This document shows positions 41,108 through 50,418 of a stretch of 64,000 nucleotides of DNA, piece by piece (positions within the stretch are counted from its first letter, which is position 1; the number at the start of each line of letters is the position of its first letter). The stretch is from QHWT01 sp046726015. GTDB lineage: Bacteria > Acidobacteriota > Vicinamibacteria > Vicinamibacterales > 2-12-FULL-66-21. Location: contig JBKOZS010000085.1 of NCBI GenBank assembly GCA_046726015.1, positions 11,326-75,325 of the forward strand, given 5' to 3'. Position numbers and translations under genes: made by a program. A model generated the notes under the pieces. It ran no database searches and was not told the DNA's origin. It saw nothing but the letters and a program-made list of their open reading frames with translations.

Positions 41108-41767
41108 GTGAGCGCCCTGGGCATGCCGTCGACCGACGAAGAGCTGGTCGCCCGATCGATGGGGGGCGACCTCGACAGCTTCAACCAGCTTGTCCTGCGC
41201 TGGGAGCGGCCGATTTACGCCCTCGCGTACAGGGTTATCGGCCGCGAGGAAGATGCGCGCGACGTCTGCCAGGAGACCTTTCTCCGCGCGTTCCGCGCGC
41301 TGAAGGGATTCAAGGGGCAGGCGAAATTCTCATCGTGGCTGTATCGCATCGCCTTGAACTTGTGCCGCGATTGGATCCGCCGCGAGCGCCGGCAGCCCAT
41401 CGCGCAAGCCCCCGAAGGGGTCGACCTCATCGACCTCGCGTCGGAATCGACGCCGTCCGAATCGGTCGAAGAGCTCGTCGCACGGCGTGAGATCAGCCGC
41501 GCGGTCGCCCGAGCGATGGCGGATTTACCGGACGAACAGCGCACCGCGATCATTCTGAAGGAGTACCACGGGCTGACGTTCCAGGAGATTGCGGATCTCC
41601 TGGATTGCCCGTTGAGCACAGTGAAGACACGGTTGTACCAAGGCCTGACCGTACTGCGGAAGCAACTCGCACGGGAAGGTATGCAAGGCTCGGCGCGATC
41701 CGCGGATCATGCGGACCGCGGCGATCGCACGGATCAGATTCGTGTGATCCGTGAGATCCGTGGTTGA
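41108..41767 (+). CDS. ECF-type RNA polymerase sigma factor (RpoE-like)
   Basis: A 219-residue sigma factor. Region 2 is WERPIYALAYRVIGREEDARDVCQETFLRAFRAL with FSSWLYRIALNLCRDWIRRE, and region 4 is LKEYHGLTFQEIADLLDCPLSTVKTRLYQGLTVLRKQL. The last 25 or so residues (SADHADRGDRTDQIRVIREIRG) are encoded by a GGATC-type inverted repeat and are not part of the family. The start is GTG at 41108, or ATG at 41123. An anti-sigma factor gene follows 12 bases later. Three 19-bp direct repeats lie upstream. Confidence 0.93.
   Translation: MSALGMPSTDEELVARSMGGDLDSFNQLVLRWERPIYALAYRVIGREEDARDVCQETFLRAFRALKGFKGQAKFSSWLYRIALNLCRDWIRRERRQPIAQAPEGVDLIDLASESTPSESVEELVARREISRAVARAMADLPDEQRTAIILKEYHGLTFQEIADLLDCPLSTVKTRLYQGLTVLRKQLAREGMQGSARSADHADRGDRTDQIRVIREIRG
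41693..41766. repeat. CACGGATCA / TGATCCGTG inverted repeat in the sigma gene 3' end
   Basis: CACGGATCA (41728-41736) and TGATCCGTG (41745-41753) form a perfect 9-bp stem with an 8-base loop. It is flanked by further CGCGGATCATGCGGA and GAGATCCGTGG units. The block lies wholly within the coding region of the ECF sigma factor and runs up to its stop codon. I saw no other copy in the window. Confidence 0.6.
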
Positions 41768-41779
41768 TGAACAGGGACT

Positions 41780-42547
41780 ATGACGATGTGTGACAAGGAA
41801 CGAATCCTCTCGTACGTATACGAGGAGCTCGATCGGACAGAGCGCGCGCAGATGGAAGCGCATCTGAAAACGTGCGCCGAGTGCCGCGACGAAGTGGCGG
41901 GACTGCGCAGCGTGCGCGTGGATCTCGCGACGTGGACGCCGTCGCAGCCGGAGTTTGGTTTCCACATCGTGCGCGATCGCAAGCCGACGTGGCGACAGTG
42001 GTGGACGCCCGCGTTTGCGCTCGCCGCGGCCGCGGTGCTCGTGCTCGCCGTCGCGTCAGCCATCGCGAACGTCGACGTCACGTATGGCAACCAAGGCTTC
42101 AGCGTGCGCACCGGCTGGGGACGAGCGACCACGACCGTCCAGCGTGCTGCCGAGCCGCCGACCGGAAAGCCCGAGCCGACGTCCACACCAACAGCGAGCG
42201 AGGTGCGTGAACTGTACGCCGCGCTTGATTCGCGGCTTCGTCAGCTCGAAGCTGCGCCCCGTCAGTTGCCGATGCAGCAGGCGGCGTTCAAGAGCGTGCG
42301 GCAATCCGATGATGCGATTCTTCGGCGCGTGCACGATCTGCTGGCACAGAGCGAGTCGAAGCAGCAGAAGGAGCTCGCGCTGCGGATCGCGCAGGTGATT
42401 CGCGATGTCGACGCGCAACGGGTTGCGGATCTCAATCGCATTCAGCAGGGCCTCGGACGGATCGATGCGATGACCACGTACGAAGCGCAGACGCATCGCG
42501 ATCTCACGAATTACATCCTGGCGTCGTCACGCCAGCAGCAGAAGTAG
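41780..42547 (+). CDS. zinc-finger anti-sigma factor, membrane-anchored
   Basis: A 255-residue protein. The N-terminal ZAS-type domain has His28-x3-Cys32-x2-Cys35 (HLKTCAEC) and an upstream Cys4 as a further ligand candidate. One membrane helix follows at about 73-93 (WWTPAFALAAAAVLVLAVASAIA). The periplasmic part is helical and Gln-rich (QQKELALRIAQVIRDVDAQRV). It is encoded right after the ECF sigma factor, which it should hold inactive at the membrane. No family-typical protease site can be assigned. Confidence 0.88.
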   Translation: MTMCDKERILSYVYEELDRTERAQMEAHLKTCAECRDEVAGLRSVRVDLATWTPSQPEFGFHIVRDRKPTWRQWWTPAFALAAAAVLVLAVASAIANVDVTYGNQGFSVRTGWGRATTTVQRAAEPPTGKPEPTSTPTASEVRELYAALDSRLRQLEAAPRQLPMQQAAFKSVRQSDDAILRRVHDLLAQSESKQQKELALRIAQVIRDVDAQRVADLNRIQQGLGRIDAMTTYEAQTHRDLTNYILASSRQQQK

Positions 42548-42562
42548 GACAGGGGTGCAATT

Positions 42563-43366
42563 GTGAAGCGAACAGCGATTCTGGCGGCTGCACTCGTAGC
42601 GGCTGCTTCGACGGTCTCGGCCCAGGATGCGCCGGCACGCGGCGACGCTGCCGAGATTCGCAATCAGATTCGGTTCATGGAAGGGAACCTCACGCAGGCC
42701 GTGCGTGCGGGCGCGCAGAATGTGGGTCGCCGGTTGCAAAGGTACGAGCCGAGCAGCCTGTTCGTGACGAGTGACGCGCGCGCTCGTGGCTTCGTGCTCG
42801 AGGGGTATGGCGTCTTCTTCGACGTCGACGTGCCGACGATGCGGCAGAGCGTGGTGTGGACAATGCGCACGCTGCTGCAGCAGCGCGAAACGGAGATAGC
42901 CACCCTGCGCCAGTACATCGCGAACGCGCCAGATGGCGCCCGGCGCCGGGACGCCCTTGTGCGGCTGCGGCAGCTTGAAGGCTCGCACGATGCCGCTCCG
43001 GCGCCGGTCGCGCAACCCGCCCCTCCGGGCATGGCGGCCGCCGCGACTGTGAATGAGACCACCACCGTGGCGTCGACGACCGCCGTATCGGAGGCCGACC
43101 TCTCGGATCCCAACGCGCTCTACACCGACGAGGTCAAGGGTGCGCTGATCGACGCGATGCTCGATTTCAGCACCCGCCTGAACATCGGCGCGAACGAGTG
43201 GCTCACGGTTGCGGCGCGCGACAGCGAAGGACCGATCATCCCGAATGCGCTCGACGAGACTACGACGATCGTGCTGCGCGTGAAGGGCAGCGATCTGCTC
43301 GCGTTCCACACGAAACAACTCTCGCGCGAGGAGGCGCGCAAGAAGGTCGAGGTCCGCGAGTTCTGA
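42563..43366 (+). CDS. secreted protein of unknown function, linked to the ECF sigma operon
   Basis: A 267-residue protein with a signal peptide (MKRTAILAAALVAAASTVSAQ) from a GTG start. The N-terminal half is helical (EIRNQIRFMEGNLTQAVRAGAQNVG), a Pro/Ala-rich linker follows (APAPVAQPAPPGMAAAA), and the C-terminal part (GALIDAMLDFSTRLNIGANEWLTVAARD) is mixed. It starts 16 bases after the anti-sigma gene and is probably regulated by that sigma factor. I do not recognise the family. Confidence 0.78.
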   Translation: MKRTAILAAALVAAASTVSAQDAPARGDAAEIRNQIRFMEGNLTQAVRAGAQNVGRRLQRYEPSSLFVTSDARARGFVLEGYGVFFDVDVPTMRQSVVWTMRTLLQQRETEIATLRQYIANAPDGARRRDALVRLRQLEGSHDAAPAPVAQPAPPGMAAAATVNETTTVASTTAVSEADLSDPNALYTDEVKGALIDAMLDFSTRLNIGANEWLTVAARDSEGPIIPNALDETTTIVLRVKGSDLLAFHTKQLSREEARKKVEVREF

Positions 43367-43380
43367 TCTACAATCGGCAG

Positions 43381-43872
43381 ATGCGGGCTGTCGCGGCTGC
43401 GGGCGCGATCCTTCTCGCGGCCTCAGCCGCGGGGTGCAGCAAACCCGTCGATCTCAAGCAGGTGCTGAAGATCGACGTCTCCAGCGCCGGCTACTTCGAT
43501 GCCGGAATCGTCGACGGGCGCAACAAGCTCATTCCAAGCGTCACGTTCACGCTGATCAAAAGTATCAACGAAGTCCTCAGCCCTCTGTCCCTCAACGTTG
43601 CATTCAAGCGCCTCTCTGGCCCCGGCGGGGTCGAAGAGGATTTCGATGAAAGCTTCATCCAGGGCGTGAAGTTCGTCGGCAACGAGGCGGCACCAATCAC
43701 GGTCAGGCCGAAGGCGGGCTATACGGGTGACCCGCCGCAGTCTCGCGCCGACATGTTGAAGAACAGCCAGTTCCGCGATATCCGTGTGCACGTCTTCGCG
43801 AAGCACGGCTCCGGACAATGGGTGGAGATCGGCCAGATCGATCTTCCTCGTCAACTGATCGTGCACCCCTGA
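43381..43872 (+). CDS. lipoprotein of unknown function
   Basis: A 163-residue protein from the ATG at 43381 with a lipobox (AASAAGC) giving Cys19. The mature part (LKIDVSSAGYFDAGIVDGRNKLIPSVTFTLIKSINEVLSPLSLNVAFKRL) looks like a small beta-sandwich with an amphipathic C-terminal strand. It lies 15 bases after the secreted protein gene, and its TGA overlaps the ATG of the permease gene, so all are probably cotranscribed. No family is recognised. Confidence 0.8.
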   Translation: MRAVAAAGAILLAASAAGCSKPVDLKQVLKIDVSSAGYFDAGIVDGRNKLIPSVTFTLIKSINEVLSPLSLNVAFKRLSGPGGVEEDFDESFIQGVKFVGNEAAPITVRPKAGYTGDPPQSRADMLKNSQFRDIRVHVFAKHGSGQWVEIGQIDLPRQLIVHP

Positions 43873-45254
43873 TGCGCGGCGTGCCGCAAACGCCCGCGCT
43901 CGAGCGGCGGCTCGGTCCACTCGACGCCGCGGCCATCGTCATCTCCAACGTCATTGGCGGCGGCATCTTCTTCGTCCCTGTCGTCGTGGCGCAGCTCGTG
44001 CCCCACCCGGCCGCGATGATCGGCGTGTGGCTGCTGGGCGGCGCGCTCGCGTTTGCGGGGGCGATGGCGTATGCCGAGCTGGCGGCGCACAAGCCACACG
44101 CGGGTGGCGAATACGTCTACTTGCGCGAAGCGTTTGGCCCGATGGCGGCCTTCCTCAGCGGCTGGACGTCGTTTGTGGCGGGCTTCTCGGGCGCCATCGC
44201 GGCAGGGTGTGTCGCGCTCGCTGATTACATCGGCCGTTTCATTCCCGCCGCGGCCGACACGACGCCGCTTGTCGGCATTGCCGGCCTTTCAATCTCGCCA
44301 CGTTCAATCGTCGCGCTCACGCCGATCGTGGTGCTCACGATCATCCACGTGCGCGGCCTCGGGCCCGGCCGCCTGCTCCAAAACGCGCTCGCGGGCATGA
44401 AGGTCAGCGCCATCGTGGTGTTCATCGCGCTCGGGTTCACGCTCGGCCACGGTGATGCTTCGCACCTCGTGGCCGGCGGCAGCACCGCACCGGTGTCGCT
44501 GTTGCTCGCGCTCGTGCCGGTGATGTTCAGCTACTCGGGCTGGAACGCCGCCGCCTATGTCGCCGAGGAAGTACGCAATCCGAGCCGCAACGTTCCACTG
44601 GCCCTCGCGCTTGGCACGGCCATCGTCATTGTGCTGTATGTTGCGCTCAACGCGCTCTACATCTATGCGATGCCGCTGCCGGAGCTGGCGGCGTTGCCTG
44701 GCGGCCGCTTGATCGACACCGTGGCGGAGCGTCTGTTCGGATTTGTCGCGGGCAACCTGCTGGCGGTCTTCACCATTGTGAGTATCGCGGCCAGCGTCAG
44801 CGCGATGGTGCTCGCCGGTCCTCGCGTGTATTACGCGATGGCGCGTGACGGCCTGTTCGTGCCGATGGCGGAACGTGTCCACCCGCGCTTCCACACGCCC
44901 GCCGCATCGATCATCGCGCAGGGAATCTGGAGCGGCGTCCTCGTGCTGTCGGGAACGCTCTCGCAGCTGGTCAGCTACACGGGCTTTGCGGTCGTGCTGT
45001 TTGCCGGGATCGCGGTGGTCGCGGTGTTCGTGTTGCGGCGTCGCGATCCGCGGCCGCGGTCCTTTGCGGCGCTTGGATATCCGTGGGCCCCCGCCATCTT
45101 CGTCGTGGCGAGCGCCGCGATGATCGTCAACGAGCTGTGGCGCAACGCGGCCACGACCGCGGTGGGCGTCGCCATTATCGCGGCGGGGATTCCCGTGTAT
45201 TTCCTGATGCGACGAGCGCCCACAGTGTCAGCAATGCCAGGGCACCGTCGCTGA
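43872..45254 (+). CDS. APC-superfamily amino-acid permease
   Basis: A 460-residue transporter with about 12 membrane helices. The first helix carries the substrate-loop signature AIVISNVIGGGIFFVP and helix 6 reads FSYSGWNAAAYVAEEVRNPSR. This is nearer to the LAT/YjeH-like or AAT branch than the CAT-like permease at 4340-5830. The start ATG overlaps the lipoprotein stop (TGATG), which favours it over an upstream in-frame ATG at 43818. The substrate is not predictable from sequence. Confidence 0.9.
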   Translation: MRGVPQTPALERRLGPLDAAAIVISNVIGGGIFFVPVVVAQLVPHPAAMIGVWLLGGALAFAGAMAYAELAAHKPHAGGEYVYLREAFGPMAAFLSGWTSFVAGFSGAIAAGCVALADYIGRFIPAAADTTPLVGIAGLSISPRSIVALTPIVVLTIIHVRGLGPGRLLQNALAGMKVSAIVVFIALGFTLGHGDASHLVAGGSTAPVSLLLALVPVMFSYSGWNAAAYVAEEVRNPSRNVPLALALGTAIVIVLYVALNALYIYAMPLPELAALPGGRLIDTVAERLFGFVAGNLLAVFTIVSIAASVSAMVLAGPRVYYAMARDGLFVPMAERVHPRFHTPAASIIAQGIWSGVLVLSGTLSQLVSYTGFAVVLFAGIAVVAVFVLRRRDPRPRSFAALGYPWAPAIFVVASAAMIVNELWRNAATTAVGVAIIAAGIPVYFLMRRAPTVSAMPGHRR

Positions 45255-45561
45255 ACGAGAACAGCAGGAACGATCTGGGAGAGTTCCGCACGAGGTGATC
45301 GATGAGAAACGCGCACGCGCCGGCCCCCTTGAGGCCGGGTCCCATCACCCACAGGTACCACCGCGCGCCACGCGGATCACGCCACGGAAAGTAATAGCCT
45401 GCTGCGACGGCGAGCAGAAAAATCGCGTTGAGGTCGGAGAAGATCTGCGGTTGCGCCGGCGGCACGCCGAACACACTGGCCAGTCGATCGGCGGCGAACA
45501 ATAAAAGGAGGCCGACCGCCGCGTCGTAGATGCCCGAGATCGCGGCGATCAGCCTCAGCAC
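45175..45561 (-). CDS. small four-helix membrane protein of unknown function
   Basis: A 128-residue protein with about four hydrophobic segments (AISGIYDAAVGLLLLFAADRLASVFGV, IFLLAVAAGYYFPW, YLWVMGPGLKGAGACAFLIDHLV, DGALALLTLWALV). It is similar in size to DoxX-like or DUF-type small membrane proteins, but no signature assigns it. Its 3' end overlaps the permease gene on the opposite strand by 80 bases. Confidence 0.65.
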   Translation of the reverse strand: MLRLIAAISGIYDAAVGLLLLFAADRLASVFGVPPAQPQIFSDLNAIFLLAVAAGYYFPWRDPRGARWYLWVMGPGLKGAGACAFLIDHLVRNSPRSFLLFSFSDGALALLTLWALVASGNTRESPPR

Positions 45562-45578
45562 GTTCCCGTCTCTGATTT

Positions 45579-45637
45579 CGAAGTCCGAACTTCGGACCTC
45601 TAAAGCCGGACCTCGGGCCTCGACCCTCGGACCTCGG
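45579..45637. repeat. GAGGTCCGAGG repeat, intergenic copy
   Basis: This is the reverse-orientation partner of the block inside obgE at 17565-17625, here between the small membrane protein gene and the PEGA-domain gene. It contains CGAAGTCCGAACTTCGGACC and CCGGACCTCGGGCCTCGACC. Its presence outside a gene shows the obgE copy is an inserted repeat rather than ObgE sequence. Confidence 0.75.
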
Positions 45638-45645
45638 CACCTGTC

Positions 45646-46704
45646 TTACTGCAGCTTCTTCAGTTCCCCCTGATACGTGACCGTTTCATCCGGCGTGATC
45701 AGCACGTCGAACTCCGCGGTCTCGTAGCCGTCAGCCTTGATCTCGACCTTGTGCCGGCCGCCGTTCAACGCAAGCTTCTGGAACGCACCGTCGAACTGAT
45801 CGACCTCGCCGACGAAATATCCGTCGACATACACCTTCGCGTGGCGCGGTTTGACCTTCAATCGCACGTGACCCGAATCAGCACTCCCGTACTGGACGCC
45901 GCCGGTGTAACCGCCGCCGCCCCCATATCCATAGCCGCCATACCCGTAGCTCGAATACCACGGGTCGTACCACGGATCGTAGAACATCGGCCAGCCCAGT
46001 CCGAGCCCGTAGCCGAAGCCGAGCCCGAACCCCGGATAGTACCCGGCCCGATACGGATAACCGTAGTAGGGGTAGCCGTAATACGGGTAATAGAAGGGAT
46101 CGTAGTAGTAGCGATTGTGACCGTAGCCACCCTGACCGCCGATCGGTGTCGTGCGCTCGGTTGCCGTGCCGCTGACCGGACGGCCACCACGCGGTCGGCT
46201 CCACGACGGAACCTCCCCGTTCGTGCGCGAAGGGGCCGCGTTCGATCCGCCGGAGCTGCTGCTCGTCGTGGCATCGCCGCCCGACTTCGACGTGCTGCCC
46301 GACGAAGATCCGCTGCCACGAGGGACAGCGCGATCGCCGCCGCCGCTGCCGCCACCGCGATGCTGCGAGCCTCCGCTGTTGCTGCTCCCTCCACCGCCGC
46401 CGCGACGCTGGGGCTCCGAGTACCGCGGCGCGCTTCGGTCTGCGGCGCCAAATGACGGAGCTGCCGCGCTCGAAGACGGAGCCGAACTCGTGGACTCGAC
46501 CGACGAGCCGCCGGACGCGGTCGAGCCGCTACCGCCCGAGTTGGAGCCGCCGCCCGACGGCGCGCTGCGCTCGACCGCGCGGTCGGCAACGGGTGTTGAG
46601 CCCCTGTCTTGGGTGGGCCGTTCGCGCTGGCCTGCGAGCACCGGTGCGCTCATCAGCGCAAGCCCCGCGGCGGCCATACCGACCCTGTTGAGAAGACCTT
46701 TCAT
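45646..46704 (-). CDS. secreted PEGA-domain protein, Gly/Ser- and Gly/Tyr-rich
   Basis: A 352-residue protein with a signal peptide (MKGLLNRVGMAAAGLALMSAPVLA) at an ATG behind AAGGAG. The first half is low-complexity Gly/Ser/Arg, then comes a Gly/Tyr/Pro-rich stretch (about residues 190-260) with many YGY/PYY units. The C terminus is a PEGA domain (VRLKVKPRHAKVYVDGYFVGEVDQF, HKVEIKADGYETAEF). PEGA domains occur in surface-associated proteins that bind or anchor to envelope components. Function is otherwise unknown. Confidence 0.82.
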   Translation of the reverse strand: MKGLLNRVGMAAAGLALMSAPVLAGQRERPTQDRGSTPVADRAVERSAPSGGGSNSGGSGSTASGGSSVESTSSAPSSSAAAPSFGAADRSAPRYSEPQRRGGGGGSSNSGGSQHRGGGSGGGDRAVPRGSGSSSGSTSKSGGDATTSSSSGGSNAAPSRTNGEVPSWSRPRGGRPVSGTATERTTPIGGQGGYGHNRYYYDPFYYPYYGYPYYGYPYRAGYYPGFGLGFGYGLGLGWPMFYDPWYDPWYSSYGYGGYGYGGGGGYTGGVQYGSADSGHVRLKVKPRHAKVYVDGYFVGEVDQFDGAFQKLALNGGRHKVEIKADGYETAEFDVLITPDETVTYQGELKKLQ

Positions 46705-47053
46705 GATGCGCTCCTTGCGCAAGGACCTACTTGTCCGTCCCTTCATTGTGCAACAGATCTGCCACGGTCGAGGCCCTCGAAAAGGGGCGTTTTTGCGTCC
46801 CGGCCCCGCTTGGATGTACTCCCGAGAGAGCATCCGTCCCGTTCTGCGGCCAGCTGCGCCGCGTCACCCCGGCTGTCCCCTTTATTTGCGAAAAAAGGGG
46901 GCTGTCCCCTTTTTCTGTGTGTAGGCGGCTTGCCCCCGGCTTGGCCACCGTAGTGTGGCAACGCGAAGGTGAAGCCCGCGCTCGCGTGTACGCGTCGAAG
47001 GCGGGACCATTTGATAGACTGCGGAGAAGGTCGCTGGTTCGGCCCTCCAGATC
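46705..47053. other. 349-base non-coding spacer before hslV
   Basis: No convincing gene lies here on either strand. It holds the upstream region of the divergent PEGA gene, the GGGGACAG hairpin repeat at 46871-46915, and the hslV leader. A short GCGGCCAGCTGCGCCGC inverted repeat occurs just before the hairpin. No consensus promoter could be assigned with confidence. Confidence 0.6.
46871..46915. repeat. GGGGACAG hairpin repeat upstream of hslV
   Basis: Reads GGCTGTCCCCTTTATTTGCG, then AAAAAAGGGGGCTGTCCCC and a T-run. It is the reverse complement of the block inside trmFO (25085-25131) with one substitution. Its two arms can pair with each other. Confidence 0.85.
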
Positions 47054-47581
47054 ATGCTTCACGCGACAACAGTGCTGGCCGTCCGTCACGGGGACCACGC
47101 CGTGATGGCCAGCGACGGCCAGGTCACCTTCGGCGACACCGTCGTCAAGCAAAGCGCGCGAAAAATTCGCCGGCTATACAACGACAGGGTTCTGGCCGGG
47201 TTCGCCGGATCGGCCGCGGATTCATTTGCCCTGTTCTCGCGATTCGAGGCAAAGCTCGAACAGTACCGCGGCAACCTCGAGCGGTCGGCCGTCGAGCTCG
47301 CGAAGGATTGGCGAACCGATCGCATGCTCCGCCGTCTCGAGGCGATGCTGATCGTGATGGACACCCACGCAACGTATCTCCTGTCAGGCAACGGCGATCT
47401 CATCGAGCCCGACGACGGGATCGTGGCGATTGGGTCGGGTGGCGGATACGCCATGGCTGCCGCCAAAGCGCTGGCACGGCACACGGGACTCGACGCGCGC
47501 GCGATCGCGGAACAGGCCATGCACATCGCGGCGCAGATCTGCATCTATACGAACGACACGCTCACGATCGAAGTGCTCTAA
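47054..47581 (+). CDS. hslV: HslV protease subunit
   Basis: Proteolytic core of the HslVU (ClpQY) complex. The 175-residue protein reads MLHATTVLAVRHGDHAVMASDGQVTFGDTVVK; removal of the first four residues exposes the catalytic threonine (Thr5). The C-terminal IYTNDTLTIEVL fits the family. It precedes hslU by nine bases. In many bacteria hslVU follows xerC directly; here the gap between them is about 20 kb. Confidence 0.97.
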   Translation: MLHATTVLAVRHGDHAVMASDGQVTFGDTVVKQSARKIRRLYNDRVLAGFAGSAADSFALFSRFEAKLEQYRGNLERSAVELAKDWRTDRMLRRLEAMLIVMDTHATYLLSGNGDLIEPDDGIVAIGSGGGYAMAAAKALARHTGLDARAIAEQAMHIAAQICIYTNDTLTIEVL

Positions 47582-47590
47582 AGGCCGCTC

Positions 47591-48973
<1,383 letters not shown>

Positions 48974-48981
48974 GGTTGGAT

Positions 48982-50418
48982 GTGCAACGTTCTTCCGTGT
49001 TCTTCCGCGTTGTTCCGTGGTGTGTCCTCCTCTCACTGGCGGTCGTTGGTTGCGGGAAAAAGGGACCACCGCTCGCGCCGCTGAATCTCGTGCCGGAGGC
49101 GGCCACCAGTGCCAGAGCGCGCCGGCTTGGCGACACCGTGTATCTGCAGATGTCGGTGCCGCAGAAAAACGCCAACGGCCCCGGGCCCGTTGCTCTCGAC
49201 CATCTCGAAATCTACGCCGTGACCGCCGCGCCGGGCGTTCACACCCCGTCGAATCGCGAGCTGTTCGCCGGCTCGCGCATCATCGCGCGCATTCCGGTGA
49301 AACCGCCCGTTGACCCGGACGAACCGCCTGCAGAGGACGATGCGCCGAAGGACACGCGTCCAGGTCCCGGCGATACGATCACGTTCGCGGAGATCCTTAC
49401 CGAAGCGCAGTTGAAGCCGCAGATCCTGCCGGCGCCCGGGCCTGCGAACGAGGCATCAGCACCCACCGGCGCACCTGCGGCTGCATCGGGCACTGCCGCG
49501 CCCGCGACTCCGGTCACCGCTGCCACGGGAACGCCGGACGAAGATACACCGGCTCCGCCGTCGAACCCACCGGCGGTTGCCGCTGTCCCCGCGGCCGGGG
49601 GGACATCGATCGGCGGAGCGCCGACAGCAACGACGCCGTCACCCGAAGGATCCGCCGCGCAGACTGCACCGGCCGCTGCGCCGTCAGCCGCTGCGCCGCC
49701 CGCGCCTGCCCCGCCGCCAAGCGTGCCGACGCGCATTTATATCGTTCGCGGGATCACCAAGCGGGGCCGGGCCGGCTCGCCGTCGGCGCGGCTGGTCGTG
49801 CCGCTCGTATCACCACCCCCGGTTGCGACGGCGCTGGCGACGGCGTTCACGGAGACGGCCGTGAAGGTGACGTGGTTTCCGCCCGTTGCCGAAGGGCCGT
49901 CCGCGCCGCCGATGTCGTTCAACGTCTACTCCGCGGCCCCAAAGACCGATTCAGGCGAGACGGCCGCGCCGACACCGCTGAACGACCAGCCTCTGTCGGC
50001 ACCATCGTTCGAGCACGCGGGCGTGGCGCCGGATGTGGAGCAATGTTTTGTCGTGCGGACCGTCCAGACGATCGCCGGCACGGCGATCGAGAGCGAGCCC
50101 TCCGCGCCGGCGTGTGTCACGCCGCGTGACACGTTTCCGCCGGCCGCCCCCAAAGGTCTCTCGGCCGTTGCCGGCCCCGGGGCGGTCAACCTGATTTGGG
50201 ACGCGAACACGGAACAGGACCTCGCGGGCTACCTGGTCTTGCGCGCCGAGACGCCGGATGACACACTGCAGCCGCTGATGAGCGAGCCGACGCGCGACAC
50301 TCGCTACCGCGACACCACGGTGAAGCCGGGCGTGCGTTACGTGTATGCGATTGTCGCGGTCGACCGCGCCGGCAACCGCAGCCCGGCGTCGCCGCGAGTC
50401 GAAGAGACCGCTCGATGA
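48982..50418 (+). CDS. fibronectin-type-III-like lipoprotein
   Basis: A 478-residue protein from the GTG at 48982 (TTG at 48976 is possible). The signal peptide is QRSSVFFRVVPWCVLLSLAVVGC, lipidated at Cys24, followed by GKKGPPLAPL, which resembles the N terminus of LptM-like small lipoproteins. A long Pro/Ala/Thr-rich stretch (about 120-250) precedes two FN3-like modules (VKVTWFPPVAEGPSAPPMSFNVY; VNLIWDANTEQDLAGYLVLRAE). The signal-peptide codons sit in a run of GTTCTTCCGTG-like repeats. Its TGA overlaps the next gene (ATGA). Probably an envelope adhesion or scaffold protein. Confidence 0.8.
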   Translation: MQRSSVFFRVVPWCVLLSLAVVGCGKKGPPLAPLNLVPEAATSARARRLGDTVYLQMSVPQKNANGPGPVALDHLEIYAVTAAPGVHTPSNRELFAGSRIIARIPVKPPVDPDEPPAEDDAPKDTRPGPGDTITFAEILTEAQLKPQILPAPGPANEASAPTGAPAAASGTAAPATPVTAATGTPDEDTPAPPSNPPAVAAVPAAGGTSIGGAPTATTPSPEGSAAQTAPAAAPSAAAPPAPAPPPSVPTRIYIVRGITKRGRAGSPSARLVVPLVSPPPVATALATAFTETAVKVTWFPPVAEGPSAPPMSFNVYSAAPKTDSGETAAPTPLNDQPLSAPSFEHAGVAPDVEQCFVVRTVQTIAGTAIESEPSAPACVTPRDTFPPAAPKGLSAVAGPGAVNLIWDANTEQDLAGYLVLRAETPDDTLQPLMSEPTRDTRYRDTTVKPGVRYVYAIVAVDRAGNRSPASPRVEETAR

